Source: Neodontobutis hainanensis (lineage: Eukaryota; Chordata; Actinopteri; Gobiiformes; Odontobutidae). From it: a stretch of DNA of 64,000 nt. The position numbers and the translations under genes were made by a program. Location: assembly GCA_024349245.1 (NCBI GenBank), contig JALDNG010000549.1:59373-123372 (forward strand), given 5' to 3'. The notes beneath the pieces were generated by a model. The model saw nothing but the letters and a program-made list of their open reading frames with translations, searched no databases and had not been told where the DNA came from. Positions 30,746-40,600 of the stretch are shown one piece after another (positions within the stretch are counted from its first letter, which is position 1; each line of letters opens with the position of its first letter).

Positions 30746-32090
30746 TTATTCTGTTGAGCAAATATTTAGATGCGACATGCGATCAGCCACGATGTTATGC
30801 TTCCCAGATATATGTTCGATAGACGCTGTAAACTCGGATATGTAAGAAAGGTGTTTTTGCTGTCGAGCCGTCCAGGGATCAGATGCTTTCGAAAAGGCGA
30901 ACTTGAGTGGTTTATGATCCGTATACACCCTCAAATATCAGGCCCCTATATAATGGCGAAAATATCTAATTGACAAGTAAAGGGCAAGTAATTCGCGATC
31001 GTATGCACTGTACCTTGTTTTAGCTTGGCGGAGATGACACCTGAAGAAGGACAGTGGTTACTAAGTTCTGTCAACGAATTGCTCAAGAACAGCGCAGATT
31101 GCTGTGAGAGAAGCGTCGGTTGATAGGGCTAAAGGCGCACCAGCTTTCATGAAAGTCAAAGCAGTTGCATTGGCTAAAGCCACTTTTGCGTCTATGAATG
31201 CTTGTTCCATGGCAGGTGTCCAGTTGAGTTCTCTACAGCGGACCTTGCCCTTCAGAGCTGAGTATAAGGGTTGCATTGTTTTTGCCACATTTGGGATGAA
31301 GCGATGGTAGAAATTGATTAGGCCGATGAATTCTTGAAGTTGCTTTGTAGTGGTTGGCTTTACAAATTCTTGGATGACTTTAACCTTATCAGGCAATGTA
31401 GTTACGCCGGACTTAGAGATGCGATATCCTAGAAAATCAATAACTTCTTGACCGAACAGACATTTATCGAGATTAATAACTAAGTCATAATCTTGTAAAC
31501 GTTTGGCCAACTGGCGGACATGGTCAACATGTTCTCCGGAGTTTTGCTGAATATAAGGATATCATCAAGGTAAATATAGATGAAATCGAGACCTTGTCCT
31601 ACCTCATCCATGAGTCGTTGAAATGTTTGAGCCGCATTTTTCAGACCAAACGGCATTCTGAGGTACTCAAATAACCCGAATGGGGTAATTACGGCGGTTT
31701 TTTTATATCCTCCTCGTTGACAGAGATCTGATGGTATCCACGAATTAGGTCAATTTTAGAGAATATTTGTGATCCACTCAAGCGGGACACAAAGTCTTGC
31801 ATGTGAGGGATAGGATATCTATCTGGTTTGGTGGCATCATTGACTAATCTGCAGTCCCTACATGGTCTCCAAGATCCCGAATCTTTAGGGACCATGTGAA
31901 GCGGTGAAGCCCAAGAACTATTTGAACGCCTCACGATCCTTAGTCGAAGCATATTTTGAAACTCCTCGCGGGTCTTGTGGAGCTTGTCTGGCGCTAAACG
32001 TCTGGCCTTTGAATTAACTGGTCTGCCTTCTGAAACAATGAAATGTTTCGTGTTGTGTTTGGGTCTATTGACGTGGAAGTTCTGTTGCAT
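30746..32090 (-). pseudogene. Reverse transcriptase and RNase H region of gypsy pol, broken
   Basis: This region would copy the element RNA into DNA and degrade the RNA template. Fingers and palm lie at 31689-32090, with ASPLHMVPK, WRPCRDCRLVND and FSKIDLIRGYHQI motifs. The frame is lost at an A-rich run, and the next frame carries FGL...MPFGLKNAAQTFQ and the catalytic YLDD (31561-31572), which is intact. The connection and RNase H start lie at 31061-31510 (LGYRIS, INFYHRFIPN, then LSTDAS with the first RNase H Asp). The RNase H end is at 30746-30934 (YTDHKPLKFAF, HISGKHNIVAD). At least three frameshifts separate these blocks. Confidence 0.92.
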
Positions 32091-32514
32091 AATCGAAGGA
32101 AGTCATCGAGAATTCGGGCAAATTGTGGTTGTATATGTTTGTATTGGTTGACAGATTTGTCGTTACACTGAGATATGATCGTCTCTGAACTTCCGATGCT
32201 TTTGTTTCGAAGGTCGACGCTAAGACAAAACCAGCGTAGGAAATCAACAGTTGAGAGACGTCGGCCACTGTGAATGACCAAGTGTATGGTATATCGTCGA
32301 ATATAACCTTAGTTTGTCTCTGCTCGTACGTCCTTATTTTCGACAGGTTCGCTGCCGTTAGTAAAGGACCAGTAGATGGTTTGAGTCGATCACTTTTGGA
32401 AACCGGCAAGAGGCTGATTTCGGCGCATTTATCGACGAGTAAACGTTTGTAAGACCGTTGATAACTCAGATACAGAAGCGGGTTATTGTGAACATTAAAG
32501 GTGAGTGTACCCAC
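32065..32514 (-). pseudogene. Aspartic protease region of gypsy polyprotein, active site mutated
   Basis: This retropepsin-like domain would cleave the polyprotein. The expected LVDTGA active site reads LVDKCAEISLLP, so the T-G of the D-T/S-G triad is lost. The flanking pattern AANLSKIRTY and YTWSFTVADVSQ matches the usual order in gypsy proteases. The flap/C-terminal segment then switches frame, with a VDFLRWF word continuing in the 31994-32281 frame. The open frame overlaps the reverse transcriptase block by a few codons because of frame changes, not natural design. Confidence 0.85.
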
Positions 32515-32613
32515 TTTCGAATCGTTGTAGCTGCATGGGATAGTGCATTTTTTTGCATTAGACCCAAAAGTGCGGTGATAATAGCATATCTTTGTGAAAT
32601 GAATTTAGTCCTT

Positions 32614-33176
32614 TTAGTCGAAAGAAACTTTTTCTTTGTGTATCGTTGGCTTGGTGGTATGTTTTTCGAGAGCTCCTATGCCATGATTCAATAATTTAGA
32701 CTGCCAGAATTCGTCTGCTCGTACTCCCAACTCGTCGAGGATTGAAAAGTATTCCCCCGCTAGTTGCATTCGGACATCTTCCGGCATTTGGCGAAGGAAG
32801 AGTTCCTCAAACAAGAGACAGGAAGTGTGCCCCCAGTTAGCGATCGCACATCGCAAGAAGCTCTAGAGACTTTCGGTTTCCGAGGCCACTTATATCGAGG
32901 AGCCGTGATGCTCTGACGCGTCTGGTCAGTCCGAATACGGCTAGCAATTTTCCCTTCAGGGTTTGGTATATGTCTGCGGCGGGAGGGTTGCTAATTACGT
33001 CTCCTAACTTCGAGGCAGTTTCTTGATCCAGAGGCAATAACATAGTAATACTTAGTACTATCCGATGTTATTCTGCGGATGTTAAACTGTGGCTCAGTTT
33101 GCGTGAACCATACCAATGGTTGGGAGATCCAAAATATGGGTAGCTTAAGAGCAACTGCATTGGTTTCTATTTCCAT
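32614..33176 (-). pseudogene. Gag region of the gypsy element, broken into three frames
   Basis: This is the capsid-like protein of the element. The first ORF begins MEIETNAVALKLPIFW and continues with WFTQTEPQFNIRRIT, then shifts frame at about 33030 to DQETASKLGDVISNPPAAD and FGLTRR (32837-33043), then shifts again to a third ORF (32614-32856) with FLRQMPEDVRMQLAG. This word order is typical of Gag in CsRn1/Kabuki-like gypsy elements. I see no CCHC knuckle, which may be absent in this group or lost here. The start at 33176 is the first ATG after the 5' LTR. Confidence 0.85.
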
Positions 33177-33189
33177 TCAAGGATCACAA
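33173..33189 (-). other. Possible primer-binding site (tRNA-Trp-like)
   Basis: Read on the minus strand, TTGTGATCC starts a few bases after the 5' LTR end. It resembles TGGTGACCC, complementary to the 3' end of animal tRNA-Trp, with only a few differences. CsRn1-like elements are known to use tRNA-Trp. The match is short and degraded, so this stays tentative. Confidence 0.4.
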
Positions 33190-33192
33190 ATT

Positions 33193-33290
33193 TGTGGCGG
33201 TAGCTATTTATTGAATAGAAAAATAATAATAACGATTAACTAGGATATATAAAGATATTTAGTTAATCTCCTGACAGCGCGCCTGTAGCA
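33193..33290 (-). repeat. 5' LTR of the gypsy element (right on + strand)
   Basis: This direct-repeat partner of 29442-29538 starts TGCTACAGG and ends GCCACA on the minus strand. It is followed on the right by DNA that matches the beginning of the third tandem unit at 63656, so its right edge is also an edge between the element and host DNA. Confidence 0.85.
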
Positions 33291-33640
33291 ATATACAGGT
33301 TAATAATATATTTTTAAATTGAACTAAATTAAATAGCAATATTTTTATCTGAAAAACGACAAAAAATCGTTAATTATTATTTTATTTTTTCATTTAAATA
33401 ATGCCGCGAACATAATCTCGACCATCACTACCTTATTTGGTTGTGAGATAATAGTTCTATTCGGTTAGACCCAATCTCTTAATCAATTCCGCATTCCTTC
33501 GATTCATTAGATTATTAATCTTTCTGTCAGACGAATTAATCAAATTCTATTTTAAAAAATATCTGAAAATTAATTTGTATTCTGTTAAGATACTGTTGAA
33601 TAGTAAATATTGAATCGAGGTTTTTTGAAAATCATTAATT
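33291..33640. repeat. Start of tandem unit copy 1, matched to 63656-64000
   Basis: This block shares the word ATGCCGCGAAC followed by similar text (TAATAGTTCTAT, CGCATTC/GCATTCC) with the right end of the window. The match begins immediately to the right of the gypsy element. Copy 2 (about 53620-53800) matches less well here. I see no coding frame supported by both copies. Confidence 0.8.
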
Positions 33641-33975
33641 TTTACATTTGAGGATATGTTTTAAGCAGTGGATAATAATATGCATAATAACATACGTTAA
33701 TTGGAAATTTTTAAATTTTTCTATATTATCTATGATTTTGCAACTTATGAACATAATTTATTTTAGGTTATATCAGATAATTTCTCGTATCATATTATTG
33801 CCTTTTGTTGATTGATATCATGATCTTTATACTCAATACTTTGAATATATTACACTTCAATGATATAGACCAGTCTGCGCACGAGCGCCAACGAGATAAA
33901 ACGTAAGATAATGATTAATCATGACTGAGTGGATGTGATATCCTATTTATTTCGATTTTCCAATATACGTCTTTT

Positions 33976-34240
33976 TTCAAATGAACCATAACCACGACAA
34001 CACGACGCTCTTATAAGTTAAAGTGAGTAAGGTTTAAACACTACTTTAAACCTAATATTAAATTATAGATTATGAGGTAGACTCGACAGATGAGGAGAAC
34101 CATAAAATGCATCACCATAGCTACTCTGAAGGGTGTAAAACGAACATAACATACTTTGACAGATAAAAGGATATTTTCGGTTCATCCATGCTCTACAAAA
34201 ACATAGATAACGTATTTTCCTAATTTAGTGACGTTGATCG
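33976..34240 (-). pseudogene. Coding relic, copy 1 partner of 54275-54532
   Basis: Read on the minus strand, a frame with PKISFYL and MFV aligns with PNLSFYL and MFV in the copy 2 open frame. It then runs into stop codons and loses the frame. The flanking non-coding DNA also aligns, so this is the same locus in the tandem repeat. Product unknown. Confidence 0.5.
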
Positions 34241-35679
34241 TAAAATAATAATTAAATTATTTTCTTTAAATTGAATAATATAGAGTTAAATATTTACGAA
34301 ACATATAATAATGGATCGTATCTTAAATAAGAGAGATGTTTGAGAATTATATCATCAAGATATTTTCATGATATTTTATTTTATTTGAAGATAGATTCAC
34401 GAAAAAATTAACCCAATCTTGTCTAAAGAATAATTAAGCAATTTATCGAAAATAATTGACGATTTTTAAATTTTGGTTTCTAGATAATCTTTCAGAGAAT
34501 CACCCCCTCCATTTATTTTTACTTTCATTGAATGATTTTACTGTTATTTATGTCAATTTTAGTTTATTCTTTTTGTAAATTAATTTCAATAATATAAAAG
34601 AAATTGAAGAGTTATATAATTTGCCGGAATCTCATAAATGAAATATTATACAGTATATCATAATTAAATAATTTACAGAGATGGCATAATTTTTATTTTA
34701 GTTAAGTTGTATTATACAGTTTTTCATCGTTTTTTATTTTATCCTTATAATGTCAAATAACTTATCTTCTTTAATTTATTAAAATTTATGGTTATAATTT
34801 CCATGTTATTTTCCCTTTTTTTTCTAGAAATTTCTAATTTCGATAAATTACATCAAAACAGAATGGTCAAATAAAACTATTATCATGTAAATATTTTTTT
34901 GATTTTCAACATTTAAAAAGAATTTTATGGATAATCTCGCCACATTTGCCCGTGAATAATTTTAAACAACCATTTTCAAATTGAATTTATCGAAGAATTA
35001 AATCGTTCAAATGTATCTGTAAAATATAAAATATACATATCTCATATCTGAATAATTTTATGTCAGTAAAATTAGTTGAATATACTGTTATTTAAACATT
35101 TAGTCATGACAAATGATAAATTTGGGTTGAATACCTCTTTTACGAAGCAGATCAATCGTACTCTAAGAAACATCAGTTTGGTAAAATTAATTTTAAATCG
35201 TATAACTTATTCACGTCAATTTAATCACATCATTAAAGCGATATATTTATCTAGATTATATAAGATTTTAACTATTATTCGACTAGAATCAGTTTTATTT
35301 AATCTTAAACGAGAAAACCTACGCGATTACGGTGTTGAAAAATCTACTTAATACTTTAAAGAAATATTTTTTTACCTTTAAAATTTCAAATTCGTAATAT
35401 AAAATATCAAAGATATTATTTACACAAAAGTTGCCAAATTATACTTTTGTAGGCTTAAGGTAAATTAAATTTTTGCAAAAAGTATTTCAGAATTAGTCGC
35501 ACACTGTTTTCAAACTAAAAGAATATCTCGATATATTATAGCAAAAGACTCTCCCAACTATCTATAAAAACTAAAATCAAATATAAATAAAACCAATTTA
35601 TTGATTTAACTTTCACTTGTTAATTAGAATACAATGATTATTTTCGGCCCAGACTCATAATAAAATTAAATGTCAAATG
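34241..35679. other. Duplicated intergenic or intronic stretch of copy 1
   Basis: This AT-rich DNA aligns with about 54560-56272 of copy 2. A plus-strand frame of 91 codons is open at 35076-35351. The aligned copy 2 DNA has the same final EKST-stop but an internal stop codon. On the minus strand of the same place, the word RFNDVI is identical in both copies with four synonymous third-base changes, then copy 1 has a stop. These hints pull in opposite directions, so I do not call a gene. Confidence 0.45.
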
Positions 35680-35695
35680 CAGGGATGGCAAACCC
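35680..35695 (+). repeat. Left terminal inverted repeat of the hAT element
   Basis: CAGGGATGGCAAACCC pairs with the reverse complement of 37819-37834, with three differences in 16 bases. The CAGGG start is the classic hAT end. Confidence 0.85.
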
Positions 35696-35824
35696 GCGGC
35701 CTGCGGGCCGCATGTGGCCATCCTAAGAAAATTTTGCAGCCCGCAGAGTTTTAGCATTTTTATAAACCCGTTTATTTTCCACGGAAAAAATTAAAAAAAT
35801 ATTTTCATCCCCTCTAATTTCAGT

Positions 35825-37633
35825 ATGCATTCTAATAAAACGAACAATAATAGATGAAAACAGAAGATATAGCGAAGAGTGGGAAGAAAAATACTTTTTT
35901 ATACTCGAAAATAAAAAGCTAATCTGTTTAATTTGTCGAGAACACGTTGCTGTATTCAAAGAATACAATGTTAAAAGACACTACGAAACGAAACATTGTG
36001 ATTATATAAAATTCGATAAAGAGATTAAATAAACTAGACTCAGAATTTAAATCACAGTTTAAATCTCAACAAAAAATTTTTCGTCTGTCACTAAAACAAC
36101 TAAGCCGAATTGTTTACGCAAGTTATTCTATTTCTCTTCTGATTGCAAATAGAATGAAAGCGTTTTCGGAAGGAGAATTCATAAAGGAATGTTTAGAAGC
36201 TGCAGCGAAAACTCTTTTTTTTCAGACAATGCGAATCATTTTCAAATGTGAGTCTTTCCCGGCAAACAATTTATCGTCGAATAAACGATATTTCAAATGA
36301 AATTATCATCAAGCTTACATGAATGAATTCAAGTTTTAAATATTTCTCATTGCCATTTGATGAAAGCACAGATATATCAGATACAGCGCACCTTGTAAGA
36401 TTTGTTCGTGGAGTAAATGAATCATTTCAAATAACAAAGGAAATGTTAAACATTGTAAGTTTGAAGAATACAACAAAAGGTGAAGATATTTTCCATGCCA
36501 TCGAAAGATGTTTACATGAGAATAATATGAATTTGGATACCCTTTCTGGAATATCAATTGATGGCGCACCTGCTATGATCGGTAAAGCAAAAAGAGCTGT
36601 GAAATTACTACTAGATAAAAAGGAATTCAAGTACGATATTAATAATCGTGTTAAAAAAGATGATTTATTTATTATCCACTGTTTGATTCATCAACAGAAT
36701 TTATGTGCCCAAACGTTATCAATGAATCATTTAATGAATGTAGTAATCAAAACAGTGAATTACTTTCGTTCGCATACACTTTCTCATCGACAATTTAAAG
36801 AATTTCTGAATGAAATGGATTCTGAATACGTAGACATAATATATTTCAGTCAAGTTAGATGGTTAAGTCGTGGAAAATACAACGATTCTACGAGCTTCGG
36901 CAAGAAATTGATGAGTTTATGAATGACAGGCAAAGACCAATACCCGAACTGAAAGATGATGAGTGGTTTAATGGATTTATGTTTTTAGTAGATATTGTTG
37001 AAAACTCAATCAATTAAACGTCTCATTGCAGGAAAACAATTTAATAGTAGATGCGTTCAATCATATCAAAGCATTTCAAAGAAAATTGCAACTATTCGAA
37101 TCTCAATTGAAAAATAATAACGTTCAGCATTTTCCATTGTTAAAAGAAATGAAAAATCCACGAAATAACAATTATTTTAAATATGCACAAGAAATCGGAA
37201 AATTTATAGTTGCCTTTGAAAGTCGCTTTGCTAATTTACACAAATACAATAAGATATTTGAAATATATTCATCTCCTTTTATGTCGATGTCGAGTCGGTC
37301 CCAGAACATATCCAGATGGAGTTGATTGATTTACAATGCAATAACGAATTAAGACAAATTTTTGAAGCATCAAAATCTAAGCTTGATTTTTATAACATTT
37401 ATATCACAGAGAAAGATTTTCAAATTTGAGAAATCTGGCAAAAAAGTCGTAAATGCATTTGGATCAACTTATATCTGCGAATCATTTTTTCGAAAATGAA
37501 ATTTACTAAACATAAATCACGTTCGAGTTTGACGGACGAAAATCTACAAAACCAATTACGATGTGCAAATACAAGCATAGATATCGATCTGCAGAAGTTA
37601 AGTGAGAGCATGGAAAAGCAAATACCTCATTAA
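35825..37633 (+). pseudogene. hAT transposase (ZBED/GTF2IRD2-like group), broken
   Basis: This would be the transposase of the element. Near the start, after a frame change, comes the phrase ENRRYSEEWEEKYFF and a BED-type zinc finger with CLIC and HYETKH (C-x2-C...H-x4-H, about 35935-35998). A stop follows at about 36030. A second block has ANRMKAFSEGEFIKECLEAAAK (about 36150-36210) and then SLSRQTIYRRI. The longest open part is 36323-36922, with FDESTDISDTAHLVRFVRG (catalytic-domain start), GISIDGAPAMIG and HCLIHQQNLCAQ, then VRWLSRGK. A further block lies at 37026-37325, and the C-terminal dimerisation part is at about 37480-37633 (MKFTKHKSRSSLTDENLQ). Stops and frameshifts between blocks show it is dead. 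The family match is firm: these words are diagnostic of this hAT group. Confidence 0.92.
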
Positions 37634-37818
37634 TTGGATAAATTAAATTTGTGAGAATTATTTTATTAATATAATTTTTACTTTATTCTTTTGAGTAATA
37701 TTATTTAATTTTGTTTAATTTGATTATTTTAGCGTCTTATCACTTATGAATGATATATAAATTTTTATGCGGCCCACGAGTTTATGATAAATTTCTAAAA
37801 TGGCCCGAAGACTCATTT

Positions 37819-37834
37819 GGGGTGGCCACCCCTG
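37819..37834 (-). repeat. Right terminal inverted repeat of the hAT element
   Basis: This segment is the inverted partner of 35680-35695. The adjacent CTCTAACT resembles the usual hAT target consensus (nTCTAnnn), but it is not repeated on the left side. Confidence 0.85.
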
Positions 37835-37985
37835 CTCTAACTTATCATTCTGTATATTTTAGCCTTTGTTTGAATTAAGTTTACAAACTTTAGTATTTGA
37901 TTCATAATTCTGATAGTATAGATTTATATACTTGTTGAAGGATAAAGAGGATAACTGACAATTTTGCAGAAATTAATGTATCCAC
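37835..37985 (-). pseudogene. Coding relic truncated by the hAT element, copy 1 partner of 57474-57870
   Basis: On the minus strand, FNKYINLYYQN and then, in a shifted frame, IQTKAKIY align with FNKYLNLYFQN and IQTKSKIY of copy 2. Many of the codon differences are at third bases. The frame stops aligning exactly at the hAT edge, so the transposon sits inside a former exon. The product is unknown. Confidence 0.6.
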
Positions 37986-40600
37986 AACAGAATTCGTAAG
38001 ATTTTATGTTTTTTTGAGATCAAATATTGTAATTTTCTCGTTAAATAAAATTTATCCTCACTTTTAACGGTAATAATGTTTGCTTTTGATAAATCTTAAA
38101 TGGTATGTTTTTGATTAGAACATTGAAAACCTATCTTTAACATTTTATATATATTTTCGAGTTAACTGTTATGTATAGTATTTATATATAAATGTATTTT
38201 TGAATCCATCCATAGCATAGACAAAATAAGTGTGAAAACAGATTTTTCGATGAATAACAGGTGAATTACTCTTCATATCATTTACATATAATGAGTTTGA
38301 TAAAATTGCAAGCTAATATATGATGAATGTTATCCACAAAGCATAAATAATTATCTCGAATCATTTATTTATCCTTAAATAAGTATGGAATGAGGATTAA
38401 ATCATGATAAAACGATTTTTAATTAGTTAAATTATATTTACAGTATTTAGAAGAGTTTTATCAAAAAATGACATTCAGTGAAGCAATCAGCTTTTATTTA
38501 ATGAAATAATTTGAAATAGTTAAGTGATTTAAAAATAATTAGTCGATATTCTACGAATTTGTCAATTATATTAAACAAAAATAGTAAATTTTGCCCAGGG
38601 TAAAACCTAAATGACATTCTAAAGTAAATTTTCAATTTTAGATAGAAATGATTCTTTAATCATTTTCATCAAATGACATTGACAAAAGTTGTCATAAACC
38701 ATTTTTTGGATTCCATAGCGCATAACTGATGCTTTGATTTGAGTTGGATGATCTATAACAACAAAAATGATATTAATAAATAATCCAATTAATAAATTAT
38801 CAATGGTAAATTTTTTGAACAATACCAGATCATTAATTATTTTATATTCATATTAATGTGTTTATTAGAATTATTTTCATTTTTCATAAATATTTGATAA
38901 TGTGTGATTAATAGAATATTTTTTGCTTTAAAACCAATAATCCTGCTTCATTTTGAACATATCATTTTATACACCACATTATCTTCTCATGATAATATTT
39001 TAGATCTGTCAAGCAATTTTTTATCAATCATTCGTATTTACACATCAACAATAAGACAATACAAGGAATAAAACGAAAGATAATTTTAAATCAAATTTTC
39101 GATTTCATTCATATATTTCAGATTGGATCATACCAAAATAAGCCACATTGATTGTGGTAATAATATCAATGGTTTTATTTTTAAAACATCAAAAACAACA
39201 GATTACAGATATTTTTATTCTAGTTCACTGTTGTTATGTTAACATTAGGAACCTTGTATAATCACACATTCTTCAATATTAAAGGCATCTTAAAATATAG
39301 GAAAACCATAAAAAAGTTTTTTTGATTTTTTGCTTTAAACTCATTAATATATATCTATATTCATAAAAATTTACTCATCTAAGAAAATTTATTAACCTCT
39401 ATCAAAAATTAGACTTTTAAATGAATTTTAATATTTTACCAATAGGTTATATAAAGTTGCATATGAAAATTGTGAAATCAAGAAATATCATTTAGGGAAA
39501 AATTTTGAAATAATAGTACTATCTGTTTCATCCTAACTTAAAAAGATAAGGAAATTATGCAGTCCACTGAAAAAAGAATCGCGAGAGATTATGACTTATG
39601 TTTCAAATAATATCATTAAAAAAATAATTTACAATCATCTTATGTTTTGGAGGTACTGTTAAAATAAAACTGTTTCTGTTTTAAAAGTTAGAATCTGAAA
39701 AGATCTTCATCTTTTTCATTTCACGATTTTCAGATGAACAGGAAATTAAATTTTAAGATAAAATTTTTTATTAAATAATTATTTGACCATGTGAAAGCCC
39801 AAACGTAGACATAAAAATAAAAAATTATAAAAAGTATTACATCTTACACTGATGGTTATCTTACGATAAAAATCTGAAGAAACGCAATATATCATATAAA
39901 CTATCTTAAAATTCAAATCATGTCAATCTAAAATTTAAAAATGATATTCATGAACTCGAATCAAATTTAAATCGTCAATTATATCATGTAGATATCATTA
40001 TTTAAAATAATTTTCGCAAATCAAGATTTGCAGAAAATATATATATCTACAGATGTTCAGTTCTTATTGCTACACTGAAGCATCAAAATTTTAAAGTATT
40101 ATATTGTTATAGGGGAATTGTATTTAAAATTTAGTTGTTTAAAAATACTTTCTGATCTCATATATTTTTAGAATTTTTAAGATTTGGTGAAATTCGGCAT
40201 AAACGTTGATTTAATTATTTCTTTGTAACAACATATATATTAATTTATCTCATTTTTTGAATTAATATCTCATCATACTTTTTACTATTAAAATTACTCA
40301 CGTAAAGAATGTTTTCATGGTATATCGTATTTAAAATTTTATGTTTAAAGGGGAATTCTAAAATATATTTTTATAGTCTTTCTAATGTTTTTTCTCTTTA
40401 AATAGCCATATTTTTGTTCATTTTTATAATTTAAAATTTTTTTAAAACATTTAACTTATTGTTTTTTCAATTCACTATCATGAGATAAAATAAAATAAAT
40501 ACAACCTCGTATATCAGCACGAATTTATTCAATTAGAAACATATTAATATCATATTCTGTTTAAATAAGATTAAAATATTCAATATATTTTAGTATGATA
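37986..40600. other. Duplicated AT-rich stretch of copy 1 (introns or spacers)
   Basis: This aligns with about 57870-60330 of copy 2. A 67-codon minus-strand frame at 38619-38822 contains RYGIQKMVYDNF, and copy 2 reads RYGKQNMSFINY at the same place. However, the base differences fall at first and second codon positions as often as third, so this looks like shared descent of non-coding DNA and not a protein under selection. Confidence 0.55.

Larger units (their letters stand above)
29442..33290 (-). mobile_element. Ty3/gypsy LTR retrotransposon, degenerate, about 3.85 kb
   Basis: This is a complete but inactivated gypsy element on the minus strand. It is bounded by a pair of 97-98 bp direct repeats. 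Between them, read right to left, lie gag, aspartic protease, reverse transcriptase, RNase H and integrase, which is the Ty3/gypsy order. Coding is broken into several frames by indels. The element is visibly richer in G+C than the surrounding DNA, consistent with later arrival in this AT-biased locus. The gag wording (LPIFWISQPLVWF near its start) and a possible tRNA-Trp-like primer site suggest the CsRn1/Kabuki side of gypsy elements, an inference from memory of that clade. No clear 4-5 bp target duplication is visible: GGAT/AGGAT lies on the left and ATATA on the right. Confidence 0.93.
35680..37834 (+). mobile_element. hAT-superfamily DNA transposon, degenerate, about 2.15 kb
   Basis: Terminal inverted repeats start CAGGGATGGCAAACCC on the left and, in reverse complement, CAGGGGTGGCCACCCC on the right. 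The GC-rich subterminal GCGGCC / GGCCGCATGTGGCC text is characteristic of animal hAT elements. The interior encodes a broken BED-finger hAT transposase. The eight bases flanking each end (GTCAAATG and CTCTAACT) do not match, so no target duplication survives. In copy 2 of the tandem unit the corresponding flanks are 56272 and about 57718, with 1.45 kb of other DNA between them. Confidence 0.92.

Noticed and set aside
38619..38822. 67-codon minus-strand frame partly matched in copy 2
   Set aside because: Differences between the copies fall on all codon positions, so shared descent of non-coding DNA explains it.
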